Shown: positions 26,544 through 37,378 of the stretch, piece by piece
How positions within the stretch are numbered: position 1 is the first letter of the stretch
How the letters are laid out: every line of letters starts with the position of its first letter
NCBI RefSeq assembly: GCF_012926525.1
Contig: NZ_JABBNI010000019.1
Coordinates: 28,686-92,685 of the forward strand
Direction of reading: 5' to 3'
DNA length: 64,000 bases
DNA from: Clostridium muellerianum
Lineage (GTDB): Bacteria; Bacillota; Clostridia; Clostridiales; Clostridiaceae
Program-made: the position numbers and the translations under genes
The notes under the pieces: model-generated
Told to the model about the DNA's origin: nothing
What the model saw: the letters and a program-made list of their open reading frames with translations, nothing else
Databases searched by the model: none

Positions 26544-26874
26544 TATTTCTCCCCTCACTTTTAAAAATTTGTCATACACTATAGACATTCAACTTCAAAA
26601 TCTTAATTTCACTATAAAATCAAAACTAAACTCTAACTTTGATTAACTCAACTAACAAAACTTAATTATGATATTGTATATCTATAAATATAATTTAATA
26701 TATAATTAGACTAATATATTATACCCATAAAATAGCTTTTTTTCAATTATTCTATTTAACTTGTTTAATTTTTTTAGTTACCTGTGCTAATACTCTATAT
26801 TTTTTATATTAAAAACCATATAAAAAAGTATTTTAATGAAAAAAACAATTTAGCATTAAAATACTCTTAGATTT
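26544..26874. other. Intergenic region between lonB and lon
   Basis: This 331-base spacer holds the lonB terminator at 26822-26865. The remainder is AT-rich sequence that should contain the lon promoter. I could not identify a convincing CIRCE or CtsR element. Confidence 0.5.
26822..26865 (-). terminator. Terminator of lonB
   Basis: The stem GTATTTTAATG/CATTAAAATAC with a 15-base loop is followed on the minus strand by TTTTTTATATGG. Confidence 0.85.
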
Positions 26875-28548
26875 TTACGCTTTTAACGATTCTGCTGCCA
26901 ATACATCCGTATTATTATTTATGCACTTAGACTTTTCTTTTCCTTTTGTTAATGAAATTTTTATTACTTCTTTTATGTTTTTAACTGGTATAACTTTCAT
27001 TCCTTCTAGCTTTGAAAAATTCTCCTGCCAATTTTCACTTGGTATTATAACAACTTTAGCACCTGCTTTTTTAGCTGCCTGAACTTTTGCACTCACTCCA
27101 CCAACGGCTTTAACATCTCCATGTATAGACAATTCTCCTGTCATTGCCACCTCATTGTTTACAGCAACATTATTTATAGCGCTATACACTGCTACAGCAA
27201 TACTTATACCTGCAGATGGTCCATCTACTGGTGCACCACCTGAAAAGTTTATATGTATATCGTATTCATCACAGTTTAATCCAAAATTTCTTTCAATAAC
27301 AGTAATTACATTTTCTACAGAACATCTAGCAGTACTAGTTCTTATCATTTTTCTATTTTGACTGCTTATTTCTTCTTCTTCCACAATACCTGTTATTTTT
27401 AATATTCCTTTTCTAATGCTGCTTTTTTTAGCTGTGGCCTCTATTTCCATTACAGCTCCAATATTGGACCCATAAACAGCTAAACCATTAACATAGCCCA
27501 CAGAAGGCTTATCACTTATTGTTTTTTCAAATCTTGGCGAATACTGTCCATTTTCAATTACCCATTCCACATCTTCTATTGTAATATTATTTCTGTCCTC
27601 ATTTAGTGCTATACCTGAAGCTAATTGAATTAAATTTACAGCATCTCTACCATTTTGACAATATTTCCCTATCATGTTGCATGCTTTATCCTCTATAGTA
27701 AACCCTATCTTTTTTATAGAATTAAGAGCTATAGTTTCAATTTCTTCTGGAGTAAGCGCTCTAAAAAACACCTCAACACACCTAGATCTTAACGCTGGAG
27801 TGATTTCTTCCGGATTCCTTGTGGTTGCCCCAACAAGTCTAAAGTCAGCTGGAAGGCCATTATCGAAAACATCTTTGATATAAGTTGGCATATTAGCATC
27901 TGATGAACTGTAATATGAACTATCTAAGAAAACCTTTCTATCTTCTAATACTTTTAAAAGTTTATTCATTTCTATAGGATGTAGTTCTCCTATCTCATCA
28001 ATAAACAATATACCTCCATGAGCTTTTGTAACTGCTCCTGGTTTAGGTTGTGGTATACCAGCAACCCCTAATGGTCCTGCACCCTGATAGATAGGATCAT
28101 GCACAGAACCTATAAGTGGATCAGCTATTCCTCTGTCATCAAATCTTATAGTGGTAGCATCTATTTCTATGAACTTTGAAATTCCAGTGAAAGGCGAATA
28201 GCTTTTATTCTTAGCATACTGTAGTACTAATCTAGCTGCAGCTGTTTTTCCAACTCCAGGTGGTCCATATATTATTACATGCTGCGGATTTGGACCGCAA
28301 AGTGCTGCTTGAAGTGCCTTTATTCCTTTTTCTTGACCTATAATTTCGCTAAAGCTTGACGGTCTACTTCTTTCTGTAAGAGGTTCTGTAAGCTTTATGC
28401 TTCGTAGTTTTTTTAAGTTTTCCATTTCCTTTTTATTTTCTCTATCCACAACTATCCTATTTGACTTTTGACCTTTTAGTGCATTGAAAAAATAAAGCCC
28501 CATAACTACAGTAAATATCATTTCAATAATCATTAAAGTGTACATCAT
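26875..28548 (-). CDS. lonB: ATP-dependent protease LonB
   Basis: This 557-residue Lon-like protease begins with a membrane segment (about 3-23; IIEMIFTVVMGLYFF). An AAA domain follows with Walker A GPPGVGKTAAA, Walker B GGILFIDEIGELH and an arginine-finger region TPALRSRCVEV. The protease domain (about 360-540) has catalytic Ser in GAPVDGPSAGISI and Lys in GGVSAKVQAAKKAG. This is the short LonB type of spore formers; in B. subtilis LonB is made in the forespore. It lies upstream of lon in transcription order, after clpX, as in other Clostridium chromosomes. With lon frameshifted, it would be the only intact Lon in the window. GAGAGG lies nine bases before the ATG. Confidence 0.95.
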   Translation of the reverse strand: MMYTLMIIEMIFTVVMGLYFFNALKGQKSNRIVVDRENKKEMENLKKLRSIKLTEPLTERSRPSSFSEIIGQEKGIKALQAALCGPNPQHVIIYGPPGVGKTAAARLVLQYAKNKSYSPFTGISKFIEIDATTIRFDDRGIADPLIGSVHDPIYQGAGPLGVAGIPQPKPGAVTKAHGGILFIDEIGELHPIEMNKLLKVLEDRKVFLDSSYYSSSDANMPTYIKDVFDNGLPADFRLVGATTRNPEEITPALRSRCVEVFFRALTPEEIETIALNSIKKIGFTIEDKACNMIGKYCQNGRDAVNLIQLASGIALNEDRNNITIEDVEWVIENGQYSPRFEKTISDKPSVGYVNGLAVYGSNIGAVMEIEATAKKSSIRKGILKITGIVEEEEISSQNRKMIRTSTARCSVENVITVIERNFGLNCDEYDIHINFSGGAPVDGPSAGISIAVAVYSAINNVAVNNEVAMTGELSIHGDVKAVGGVSAKVQAAKKAGAKVVIIPSENWQENFSKLEGMKVIPVKNIKEVIKISLTKGKEKSKCINNNTDVLAAESLKA

Positions 28549-28717
28549 TACTAAAAACCTCTCTCCGCTACTTTATTCCTTAATTATCTGTTAGAATATT
28601 ATCATTCTATTCATGGTTACTTTTACTTTCATATTATGCACATTTTTCATTTTGTATATTCTATAAAAAGCTTATATAATAAATTTTTTACCAATTATTA
28701 ATTAAAATTTATTTAAA

Positions 28718-28754
28718 ACAAAAAAAGAGTACTGAATATAAAAAACAGTACTCT
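28718..28754 (-). terminator. Terminator of clpX
   Basis: The stem AGAGTACTG/CAGTACTCT is followed on the minus strand by TTTTTTTG. Confidence 0.9.
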
Positions 28755-28766
28755 TCTATAGTGCTA

Positions 28767-30056
28767 TTATGCACTTTCTGATCCTTTTCTCGATCTAGAT
28801 TTTTTTACTTTTATAGGAGTTCTTTTATCTCCTTCTGCATTAATAAGCTCTGGCTTTTTTGTTTCAATAGTATCTTTATTTATTACTACTTTAGCAATTT
28901 CTTCTCTTGAAGGAATATCAAACATTATATCCTTCATTGTATCTTCAATTATAGCCCTTAAGCCTCTAGCACCTGTATTACGTTTAAATGCTTCATTTGC
29001 TATGGCTTCTAAAGCTTCTTCTTTAAACTCAAGCTCAACATTGTCAATTTCAAAAAGCCTCTTATACTGCTTAACAAGTGCATTTTTAGGCTCTTTTAAT
29101 ATGCTAATTAACGCATTCTTATCCAATGCATCAAGAGTTACTACTATAGGAAGTCTTCCTACAAATTCAGGAATAAGACCAAACTTTAAAAGATCTCCTG
29201 GCATTATTTCTTGTAAAAGCTTTCCTATATCTTTTTCTTTTTTGGATTGTATTTCAGCTCCAAATCCCAAAGTACTTACTCTTGTTCTGCCCTCAATAAT
29301 TTTATCAATTCCATCAAAGGCACCACCACAAATAAATAATATGTTAGTAGTATTTATTTGTATAAACTCTTGGTGTGGATGCTTTCTGCCACCTTGAGGT
29401 GGCACTGAAGCTACTGTACCTTCAAGTATTTTTAATAATGCTTGTTGTACTCCTTCTCCAGATACATCTCTTGTTATAGATGGATTTTCAGACTTTCTAG
29501 CAATCTTATCAATTTCATCTATATATACAATTCCTCTTTCTGCTCTTTCTATATCATAATCAGAATTCTGAATAAGCTTTAAAAGTATATTTTCAACATC
29601 TTCACCTACATAACCAGCTTCAGTTAAAGTTGTAGCATCTGCAATTGCAAATGGAACATTTAAAAACTTAGCTAAAGTTTGAGCTAAAAGAGTTTTTCCT
29701 GAACCTGTAGGTCCAAGCAATAAAATATTACTTTTTTGTAATTCTACATCTTCATTATTTGCATTTGAATTTATTCTCTTATAATGATTATAAACTGCTA
29801 CTGCAAGAGATTTTTTTGCTTCACTTTGACCTATTACATATTGGTCAAGATAATTTTTTATTTCTATTGGTTTTGGAAGTGAGCTCATATCTACTTGAGT
29901 ATCTTCTTCAAAATCATCAGTTATTATCTCTGAACAAAGTTCTATACATTCATCACAAATATATACACCTGGTCCTGCTATTAATCTTCTAACTTGATCT
30001 TGAGTTTTTCCACAAAATGAACATTTTAATTGCTTTTTATCATCAATTTTGGCCAT
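28767..30056 (-). CDS. clpX: ATP-dependent Clp protease ATP-binding subunit ClpX
   Basis: At 429 residues this is full length. The N-terminal zinc-binding domain has CSFCGK and CDEC (Cys4). The AAA core shows Walker [13 protein letters not shown], Walker [14 protein letters not shown], pore loop GYVGEDVEN, the ClpP-docking loop TLGFGAEI (LGF where E. coli has IGF) and sensor 2 [10 protein letters not shown]. It unfolds tagged proteins and feeds them to ClpP. The gene is 20 bases after clpP, so tig, clpP and clpX form one cluster. AGAGGTG precedes the ATG. Confidence 0.98.
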   Translation of the reverse strand: MAKIDDKKQLKCSFCGKTQDQVRRLIAGPGVYICDECIELCSEIITDDFEEDTQVDMSSLPKPIEIKNYLDQYVIGQSEAKKSLAVAVYNHYKRINSNANNEDVELQKSNILLLGPTGSGKTLLAQTLAKFLNVPFAIADATTLTEAGYVGEDVENILLKLIQNSDYDIERAERGIVYIDEIDKIARKSENPSITRDVSGEGVQQALLKILEGTVASVPPQGGRKHPHQEFIQINTTNILFICGGAFDGIDKIIEGRTRVSTLGFGAEIQSKKEKDIGKLLQEIMPGDLLKFGLIPEFVGRLPIVVTLDALDKNALISILKEPKNALVKQYKRLFEIDNVELEFKEEALEAIANEAFKRNTGARGLRAIIEDTMKDIMFDIPSREEIAKVVINKDTIETKKPELINAEGDKRTPIKVKKSRSRKGSESA

Positions 30057-30076
30057 CTCTACACCTCTCTATAAGG

Positions 30077-30661
30077 TTATTTCTTCTTTACCATAATTTC
30101 GTCTATAAGTCCATATTCTTTAGCTTCTTCTGCTGACATAAAATTATCTCTTTCTGTATCTTGTTCTATCTTTTCTAATGGCTGACCTGTTCTTTCACTA
30201 AATATAGTATTTAACTTTTTCTTTATTTTTAGTATTCTTTCAGCATGAATACTTATATCTGTTGCTTGACCTTGGAATCCACCTAGTGGCTGATGTATCA
30301 TTATTTCTGCATTTGGAAGTGCAACTCTTTTTCCTTTTGCACCTGCATTTAATAAGAAAGCTCCCATTGAAGCAGCCATTCCTATACATATTGTGGATAC
30401 GTCCGGTTTAATATATTGCATTGTATCATAAATTGCCATTCCAGCTGTTATTGATCCTCCTGGGCTATTTATGTATAAATATATATCCTTGTCAGGATCT
30501 TCAGCCTCTAAAAAAAGTAACTGTGCAACTACAAGACTTGCAGTTACATCATTAACTTCTTCAGTTAACATTACCACTCTATCTTTCAAAAGTCTAGAAT
30601 AAATATCGTAAGATCGTTCTCCTCTATTAGTTTGTTCTACAACAACTGGTACTAAACTCAT
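30077..30661 (-). CDS. clpP: ATP-dependent Clp protease proteolytic subunit ClpP
   Basis: The ATG at 30661 follows GGAGGAGAG (194 residues, the family norm); 13 upstream codons in frame have no ribosome binding site. The serine protease triad is visible: Ser in [11 protein letters not shown], His in MIHQPLGG and Asp in [11 protein letters not shown]. The N-terminal [20 protein letters not shown] segment is the typical axial loop and processing region. It forms the 14-subunit chamber for ClpX (next gene) and possibly ClpC. Confidence 0.98.
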   Translation of the reverse strand: MSLVPVVVEQTNRGERSYDIYSRLLKDRVVMLTEEVNDVTASLVVAQLLFLEAEDPDKDIYLYINSPGGSITAGMAIYDTMQYIKPDVSTICIGMAASMGAFLLNAGAKGKRVALPNAEIMIHQPLGGFQGQATDISIHAERILKIKKKLNTIFSERTGQPLEKIEQDTERDNFMSAEEAKEYGLIDEIMVKKK

Positions 30662-30734
30662 AACTCTCTCCTCCTTTTTGAATCCTAATAATGATTTCAC
30701 CCATTTAAAATTAAAAAAATTTATTAAATTTAAA

Positions 30735-30766
30735 ATTAATTGCCAGAAAAACTCCTGGCAATTAAT
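30735..30766 (-). terminator. Hairpin/terminator after tig
   Basis: The 12-bp stem ATTAATTGCCAG/CTGGCAATTAAT is followed by TTTTAAATTTAATAAATTTT on the minus strand. The interrupted U-tract may allow partial read-through into clpP. Confidence 0.7.
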
Positions 30767-30778
30767 CCTTTTAACATA

Positions 30779-32071
30779 TTATGCTATTGCTTTACTATTG
30801 TCTACTAACATCTTTATTACTTTTTCATTGATTACATCAAGTTTTAAATAACTTTTCTGTGAATCTAGGATTAATTTTGATGTTTTTTCTATATCTTTAG
30901 TTCCATATTGTTTTGCCATTTCTGTTGCTTTAATTGCAAGTTCTTCTTCTGTTGGCTCAACTTTTTCTACTTTTGATATTTCTTCAATAGTTAAGTCAGT
31001 CTTTACTCTCTTCTCTGCAGTTTCTCTCATATATTCTCTAACTTTTTCTTCTGTATTGTTTGTATATTGATAATATGTTTGAAGATCTAATCCTTGATAC
31101 TTTAATCTCATTTCTAAGTCTTTTAACATATTGTCAATTTCTTTATCTATCATAACTTTAGGAATATCTATTGTTGCATTTGCACATACTGCATCAATAA
31201 CTGCTTCTTCATATTCTCTTTTAGTTCTTAATTCATTTGCTTCTTCCATTTTCTTCTTTAAGTCTTCTTTTAATTCACTTAATGTATCAAATTCTGATAC
31301 TTCTTTTGCAAATTCATCATCTAATGCTGGTAATTCTTTTATCTTTATATCTTTAACAGTAACTTTGAAAGTTGCTTCTTTACCATTTAACTCTTCTTTA
31401 CCATATTGTTCTGGGAATGTAACAACAACATCTTTTTCATCCCCTTTATTTAAACCTACTAACTGATCTTCAAAGTTATCTATGAATGTACCTGAACCAA
31501 TTTCTAATTCATAATCTTTTCCTTCTCCACCTTCAAATGCTTTATTATCTACAAAGCCTTTAAAGTCTATAACTGCTAAGTTTCCTTTTTCGATTGATCC
31601 TTCTTCTTTTGTTTCAATTCTTGCATTTTTTTGTTGCATTGCTTTTAATTCATTTTCTAATTCTTCTTCTTTTACTTCATATACATTTTTCTTAACTTCG
31701 ATGCCTTTATAATCTCCAAGTTTTACTTCAGGTACAACAGTAACTTTTGCTGTATATATGAAATCTTTTCCTTCTTCTATTTGAACTATGTCTATCTGTG
31801 GATAATCAACTGGCTTTATGTCATTTTCCTTTAAAGCTTGTGGATATGTATCATCACAGCAGAAGTTTATAGCATCTTCATAAAATACATTCTTTCCATA
31901 ATACTTCTCTATTATATTCATTGGAGCTTTACCTTTTCTAAATCCTGGTATATTAAACTTTTTAGCATTTTTATTAAATGCCTTTTTAATAGCCCCATTA
32001 AATTTTTCTGCCTCTACTGTTATTTCTAATTTTACAACATTATTTTCTATTTTTTCTACTTTAGCATTCAT
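30779..32071 (-). CDS. tig: Trigger factor
   Basis: The ATG at 32071 (430 residues) follows AGGAGG; upstream in-frame codons are not used. The ribosome-binding N-terminal domain has the signature [12 protein letters not shown]. The central FKBP-type prolyl isomerase domain runs from about 150 to 245 ([20 protein letters not shown]). The long helical C-terminal arms make up the rest. It is a ribosome-associated chaperone for nascent chains. It is upstream of clpP and clpX, as in most bacteria. Confidence 0.98.
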   Translation of the reverse strand: MNAKVEKIENNVVKLEITVEAEKFNGAIKKAFNKNAKKFNIPGFRKGKAPMNIIEKYYGKNVFYEDAINFCCDDTYPQALKENDIKPVDYPQIDIVQIEEGKDFIYTAKVTVVPEVKLGDYKGIEVKKNVYEVKEEELENELKAMQQKNARIETKEEGSIEKGNLAVIDFKGFVDNKAFEGGEGKDYELEIGSGTFIDNFEDQLVGLNKGDEKDVVVTFPEQYGKEELNGKEATFKVTVKDIKIKELPALDDEFAKEVSEFDTLSELKEDLKKKMEEANELRTKREYEEAVIDAVCANATIDIPKVMIDKEIDNMLKDLEMRLKYQGLDLQTYYQYTNNTEEKVREYMRETAEKRVKTDLTIEEISKVEKVEPTEEELAIKATEMAKQYGTKDIEKTSKLILDSQKSYLKLDVINEKVIKMLVDNSKAIA

Positions 32072-32246
32072 TACACTATTCCTCCTAATCACCATACGTG
32101 CTTATGTTAACCACAACATTATAACATACATTTTAAAGTATTAACATACATTCAATTAATGTTATGAGTTATTTAATATTTAAAATTTAAATTTCTGTAT
32201 TATAATTATATACCTAAAAATATAAATTTTACAATTATTTTTTAAT

Positions 32247-33029
32247 TTATACTTGACTTATTAAAAATTCCTTTGAATTTTTAATTTCATCATAATTATC
32301 ATAGTTATTACTATACACTTCAATAATTCCTATTTCATTATAACCTATTTCCTTTAATTTACAAGATATTTTTTTAAAATTTACTTCACCTTTTCCAGGC
32401 AATAAACAAATATTATTATCATCCCTATCATTTACATGAAAATTGGCTATAAGACTCCCCATTACATCTATATATTTTTCTGGAGGCACATGTGCCTTAT
32501 AGGCCTGCTTTATGTCTAATGTAAAATGTATAGGATATTTTACATTGTCTTTTATCTTATTTAAAAAGCTTAAATTTGATGACATGCACCAGGATACATT
32601 TTCTTGAGCAAGCTTTATACCTTCTTCCATAGCTAAATATGTTAATTGATTATATATTTCTAATATAAACTTATAATTTAAATCATTTATATTCTTCCAT
32701 CTCATTCCGTGAAATGTATAACATTTAGCCCCTAACAGCTTTGCCGCCCTGCATATTTTCTTAAAACATAACAGCATATCATCTCTTCTTCTTTTATAAT
32801 CATCAAAAAGATATGGTTCAAAAGCTGAGGATAGACAATGAACTGAATGAATTTTAAAATCATATTTTAATTTTTGTTCTAAAATTCTTTTTATAAAATC
32901 CTCTTCATATTCACTTGGACTGTTCAAAAATATTTCGCCGCTTTTAAATCCTAAGTTACTCATAAAACTAATACTGTCTTCAGTATTAAGATTAGGATAA
33001 AAACTAGCTGATGATATTCCTATTTCCAT
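32247..33029 (-). CDS. Sugar phosphate isomerase/epimerase-like TIM barrel protein
   Basis: The ATG at 33029 (260 residues) follows GGAGG. The fold belongs to the AP endonuclease 2 / xylose isomerase-like TIM barrel family: GISSASFYPNLNTEDSISFM, FKIHSVHCLSSAFEP, AKCYTFHGMRW, IKLAQENVSWCMSS, PIHFTLDIKQAYKAH, IANFHVNDRDD and GIIEVYSNN supply the His/Glu/Asp metal ligands. Substrate and pathway are unknown. The stop is 14 bases from the upstream anchored-protein gene, so the two are probably cotranscribed. Confidence 0.85.
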   Translation of the reverse strand: MEIGISSASFYPNLNTEDSISFMSNLGFKSGEIFLNSPSEYEEDFIKRILEQKLKYDFKIHSVHCLSSAFEPYLFDDYKRRRDDMLLCFKKICRAAKLLGAKCYTFHGMRWKNINDLNYKFILEIYNQLTYLAMEEGIKLAQENVSWCMSSNLSFLNKIKDNVKYPIHFTLDIKQAYKAHVPPEKYIDVMGSLIANFHVNDRDDNNICLLPGKGEVNFKKISCKLKEIGYNEIGIIEVYSNNYDNYDEIKNSKEFLISQV

Positions 33030-33043
33030 TATGTCCTCCAAAA

Positions 33044-33823
33044 TTATTCACTAACACTTCCATCAGGCGTTAAATATACAGTCTTGCCATCTGAAATTAC
33101 TGTTAATCCTTTATCTGTTATTTTATCTAGCTTTACATCTTCTCCCTCAATACCTTGAACAAGAACATGATTTTTGTTTGCTATTGTTTCAATCCAAACA
33201 TACTTTGTGGATTTTCCAAGCCATGGAAGCTGACTTATATAAGCAATGTTATTTTCATCTATAAATTTTGGGGAGGAACACCATACATAATTAGACTGAG
33301 ATGAAATTTGAGCATCTCTTGTTATTACTGTTCCATTACTTGCAGTATACTGCATATTACTTAAATCTTGTTTATTTCCATTTATATCTATAAGTATAAT
33401 ACCCTGAACTTTCTCATCATAAACTATCATATTTTTACCTGACGGACTTATGCTATAAACTGTATTAGTTCCTGCTGGTGATAATTCCTTAAATATCTTA
33501 TCGCCATTTTTAGTTTCATATACAGCATTTACACTTTTGCCATTACTTAAATTAATTGCATAGCCTTCTGATTTTTCTTGTTTCTGTTCTTTCTTAGCAG
33601 GTGCTTCTACTTGTTTTTTTGTTTTTTCATCTTGATTAGTCTGATTTGTAGCAGTGTTTTTAACTACATTGTTATCCTTGCTTAAATCCTTAAATATTCC
33701 TTGGATATATATTCCTATGAATACTACTACAATAGCAGATATAACAACAATGAAGGTGATTGTTTTCCTTCTTCTTCTCATCTTTTTTTCATAATCCTTA
33801 CTAAATATACTTGGTTTTGCCAC
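33044..33823 (-). CDS. Single-pass membrane-anchored extracytoplasmic protein
   Basis: The GTG at 33823 (259 residues) lies eight bases after GGAGGA; a TTG at 33829 would touch that site. A basic N-terminus (KKMRRRRK) precedes one TM helix (about 19-40). A Thr/Gln/Lys-rich low-complexity linker (about 50-85) follows, then a beta-rich domain with repeats such as SPSGKNMIVYDEKVQGIILI and WCSSPKFIDENNIAYISQLP. These are reminiscent of TolB/beta-propeller blades. The function is unknown. It is the first gene of a likely two-gene transcript with the TIM barrel protein. Confidence 0.75.
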   Translation of the reverse strand: MAKPSIFSKDYEKKMRRRRKTITFIVVISAIVVVFIGIYIQGIFKDLSKDNNVVKNTATNQTNQDEKTKKQVEAPAKKEQKQEKSEGYAINLSNGKSVNAVYETKNGDKIFKELSPAGTNTVYSISPSGKNMIVYDEKVQGIILIDINGNKQDLSNMQYTASNGTVITRDAQISSQSNYVWCSSPKFIDENNIAYISQLPWLGKSTKYVWIETIANKNHVLVQGIEGEDVKLDKITDKGLTVISDGKTVYLTPDGSVSE

Positions 33824-34159
33824 CTTCAATTCCTCCTACATAAAATATTTAAAATGTATTTACATTTTCTTATTATACCATAACACTTCATTATTTATTA
33901 TAACTCAAAAGTTTAAATAATAATAATAATTTTTTGTTATTAATAATACAACCTCAATATGTCTCAAAATTCAAAATTGAAATTGCCTACCAAATTGCTT
34001 ATTTTGAAATACAATTTTAAGAATCATATCTTATTTATATGTACCAAAAGCCGTGAAAACAGGGCACTACGCCCTACTTTCACGGCTTCTAAATAAGAGC
34101 TAAACTTAACATTATTCTAAATTCTATAAATTCAGATTCTTGCCCGATACCCCTCCCTG
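33824..34159. other. Intergenic region upstream of the anchored protein, downstream of carB
   Basis: This 336-base AT-rich spacer contains the carB terminator (34048-34088). The part next to 33823 should carry the promoter of the anchored-protein gene, but no clear consensus was found. No ORF is supported here. Confidence 0.5.
34048..34088 (-). terminator. Terminator of the carAB operon
   Basis: The two-part stem AAGCCGTGAAA/TTTCACGGCTT with inner AGGGC/GCCCT is followed by TTTTGG on the minus strand. Outside it, TCTTATTTA and TAAATAAGA can extend the pairing, so it may work in both directions. Confidence 0.8.
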
Positions 34160-37100
34160 TTAATTTAAATATTCTGACATACTCATATAATCTACTTCTT
34201 CATCATTTTTCTTAATATTCACAGCTGTCAAAAATACTTTTGCAGTATCTATACATGTAAACACTGGTACTTTGTATTCTGCAGCCTTACGTCTTAGTTT
34301 AAATCCTTCACTTTCAGGATTGTTACCTCTAGTTGGAGTATTTATAAGCATATTTATTTTTCCTTCTACTATTAGTTCTGAAACTTGATCCATATTTATT
34401 ACTTCACAGTCTATCCCATTCTCCTTTAAATACTCCCCCGTTCCTTCTGAAGCATAAAAATCAAATCCTAAATTTAAGTAATCCTTTATTATTTCTATTC
34501 CTTCTTTTTTATCCACGTCTTTTAGTGATACATACGCACTTCCTTCTGTAACTATATTCACACCAGATGCACTAAATCCCTTATATATAGCTTTACTTAA
34601 AGTATTGTCTACTCCAAGTACTTCTCCTGTAGATTTCATTTCTGGTCCTAAATACATATCTGCATCAGCTAACTTTTCTCCTGAAAAAACAGGTACTTTT
34701 ACAGCAAATAAATCTTTGTTCTTTAAAAGACCTGTACCATAATTAAGCTCACTTAATTTTTTCCCTAGCATAACTTCTACAGCTATTTTAACCATTGGAA
34801 CTCCTGTAACTTTGCTAAGTATAGGTACTGTTCTTGATGCTCTAGGATTAACTTCTATTACATATACATTGTTTCCATCAAATACATATTGTATATTGAC
34901 AAGCCCTATTATGTTCATATTCTTCGCTATTTTTTTTGTATATTCAATTAATGTATTTATTGTTGCTTCTTTTAAAGTGATATAAGGATATACTGTTATA
35001 CTATCTCCTGAATGTACTCCTGTTCTTTCAACATGCTCCATTATTCCTGGCATTAATATATTCTCGCCATCACATATAGCATCAACTTCTATTTCTGTTC
35101 CTTTAACATATCTATCTATAAGAATGGTATGATCTGTTGAAAGCTGAACTGCCTCATTCATATATTTTGTAAGTCCTTTTTTGTCATATACAACTTCCAT
35201 AGCACGTCCTCCAATTACATATGAAGGTCTAACTACTACTGGATATTGAAGCTCCTCTACTACCTTATAAGCTTCCTCTATATTTGTAACTGCTGCTCCC
35301 GTTGGTGATGGAATATTAAGTTCCTGTAAAAACCTTCTAAACTTATCTCTATCTTCTGCAAGATCTATAGCTTCAAAAGAACTTCCTAATATCTTCACAC
35401 CCTTTTCATAAAGTTTTTGTGCTAAATTTATAGATGTCTGTCCACCAAGCTGAACTATAACACCTTCTACCTTTTCTTTGTTAACAATGTTCATTACATC
35501 ATCAATGTGAAGTGGTTCAAAATAAAGCTTATCTGCTGTATCAAAATCAGTACTTACTGTTTCAGGATTATTATTTATTATTATTGCTTTATGCCCAGCT
35601 TCCTTTATAGCCCATACACCATGTACACAGCAGTAATCAAATTCTATTCCCTGTCCTATCCTTATAGGTCCTGAACCTATTACTAATACCTTTTTATCAT
35701 CAGTTATTATATTTTCATCCTCATCCTCATAGCATGAATAATAATAAGGTGTTTGTGCTTCAAATTCTCCACTACAAGTATCAACCATTTTATATACTGG
35801 ATATATATTATTTTTAACCCTTAAATCATCTACCTGTTCTTTAGATGATCCAGAAATCCTATATATTTCTTCTTCTATAAATCCCATAGCTTCTGCATCA
35901 TATAAAAGAGTGGCATTCATTTCTTCTATTCTCAATCTATTTTCCATAATGACAATATTATTTATGCCATTTAAAAACCACCTATCTATTTTAGTTATAT
36001 TATGCAGTTCTTCTACAGTAACTCCTTTTCTTAAAGCCTCTGTTACAGCAAATATTCTTTGGTCATCCTGCATTTTTATCTTTTCTATAAGTTCATCTAT
36101 AGTCATTTGTTCCATCTTGTCAATCTTTAAAGTAGAGAACTTTCCATCTAATGATGTTACAGCTTTTAATAAAGAACTTTCAAAGTTTCTGCTTATTGCC
36201 ATTACTTCTCCTGTAGCCTTCATTTGAGTTCCTAACATTCTCTCTGCTTTGCTAAACTTATCAAAAGGCCACTTTGGTATTTTTGTTACTACATAATCTA
36301 AAGTTGGCTCAAAACAAGCACTAGAAGTTCCAGTAACATAATTTTTCAATTCATCTAAACTATATCCAATAGCTATTTTCGATGCTATTTTCGCTATAGG
36401 ATACCCTGTAGCTTTTGAAGCCAATGCGCTGGAACGGCTAACCCTAGGATTAACTTCTATTACAACGTAATTACTACTTTCTGTATCTAATGCAAATTGT
36501 ATATTACATCCGCCTTCTATTTTAAGACTTCTTATTATATCTATAGCTGCTTTTCTAAGCATATGATATTCTTTATCTCTTAAAGTTTGTGAAGGTGCTA
36601 CTACTATACTATCACCTGTATGTATACCTACAGGATCTATATTTTCCATGTTACATATGATTATACAGTTATCTTTTCCATCTCTTATAACCTCATATTC
36701 AAGCTCTTTCCATCCTGCTACACTTTGTTCTAAAAGTATTTGACCTATAGGACTCATTTTTATTCCTAAATCACATATTTCTAAAAGTTCAGCCATGTTT
36801 TCAGCTATTCCACCGCCAGTTCCTCCAAGTGTATATGCAGGTCTTATTATTACTGGAAAGCCATATTTATTTACAAAATCCACACATTCATCTACATTAG
36901 TAGCTATAATACTCATAGGTATAGGTTGATTAGTTTCTATCATTAATTTTTTAAATTCTTCTCTATCCTCTGCTTTTTTTATAGCTTCACTATTTATTCC
37001 TAATAGCTTTACTTCATATTCATCCAGTACACCATTTTCTTTTAATTCCATAGCAAGATTTAAAGCAGTTTGTCCTCCAAAACCTGCTAAAATTCCATCT

Positions 37101-37348
37101 GGTTTTTCTCTCTTTATTATTTTCCTTACACATTCTAAATTTAAGGGTTCTATATAAACTTTATCTGCTATATTACTATCTGTCATTATTGTTGCTGGAT
37201 TACTATTTATAAGTATAGTTTCTATTCCTTCTTCTTTTATAGCTTTGCAAGCTTGAGTTCCCGAATAATCAAATTCAGCAGCCTGACCTATTATTATTGG
37301 ACCTGATCCTAATATTAAAACCTTTTTTAAATTTTTATCTAAAGCCAT
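34160..37348 (-). CDS. carB: Carbamoyl-phosphate synthase large subunit
   Basis: At 1062 residues this is the family norm. There are two homologous ATP-grasp halves (about 1-400 and 550-930), each starting with an ATP-loop motif (VLILGSGPIIIGQAAEFDYS and VLVIGSGPIRIGQGIEFDYC) and containing RPAYTLGGTGGG and RPSYVIGGRAME. The oligomerisation domain lies between them, and the C-terminal MGS-like allosteric domain (about 935-1062) ends with INTPTRGNNPESEG. It makes carbamoyl phosphate from bicarbonate, ammonia (delivered from CarA) and two ATP for pyrimidine and arginine synthesis. It follows carA by 30 bases, with AGGAGGT before the ATG. Confidence 0.98.
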   Translation of the reverse strand: MALDKNLKKVLILGSGPIIIGQAAEFDYSGTQACKAIKEEGIETILINSNPATIMTDSNIADKVYIEPLNLECVRKIIKREKPDGILAGFGGQTALNLAMELKENGVLDEYEVKLLGINSEAIKKAEDREEFKKLMIETNQPIPMSIIATNVDECVDFVNKYGFPVIIRPAYTLGGTGGGIAENMAELLEICDLGIKMSPIGQILLEQSVAGWKELEYEVIRDGKDNCIIICNMENIDPVGIHTGDSIVVAPSQTLRDKEYHMLRKAAIDIIRSLKIEGGCNIQFALDTESSNYVVIEVNPRVSRSSALASKATGYPIAKIASKIAIGYSLDELKNYVTGTSSACFEPTLDYVVTKIPKWPFDKFSKAERMLGTQMKATGEVMAISRNFESSLLKAVTSLDGKFSTLKIDKMEQMTIDELIEKIKMQDDQRIFAVTEALRKGVTVEELHNITKIDRWFLNGINNIVIMENRLRIEEMNATLLYDAEAMGFIEEEIYRISGSSKEQVDDLRVKNNIYPVYKMVDTCSGEFEAQTPYYYSCYEDEDENIITDDKKVLVIGSGPIRIGQGIEFDYCCVHGVWAIKEAGHKAIIINNNPETVSTDFDTADKLYFEPLHIDDVMNIVNKEKVEGVIVQLGGQTSINLAQKLYEKGVKILGSSFEAIDLAEDRDKFRRFLQELNIPSPTGAAVTNIEEAYKVVEELQYPVVVRPSYVIGGRAMEVVYDKKGLTKYMNEAVQLSTDHTILIDRYVKGTEIEVDAICDGENILMPGIMEHVERTGVHSGDSITVYPYITLKEATINTLIEYTKKIAKNMNIIGLVNIQYVFDGNNVYVIEVNPRASRTVPILSKVTGVPMVKIAVEVMLGKKLSELNYGTGLLKNKDLFAVKVPVFSGEKLADADMYLGPEMKSTGEVLGVDNTLSKAIYKGFSASGVNIVTEGSAYVSLKDVDKKEGIEIIKDYLNLGFDFYASEGTGEYLKENGIDCEVINMDQVSELIVEGKINMLINTPTRGNNPESEGFKLRRKAAEYKVPVFTCIDTAKVFLTAVNIKKNDEEVDYMSMSEYLN

Positions 37349-37378
37349 TATTTCTACCTCCTGTTTTGCAACCTTTAA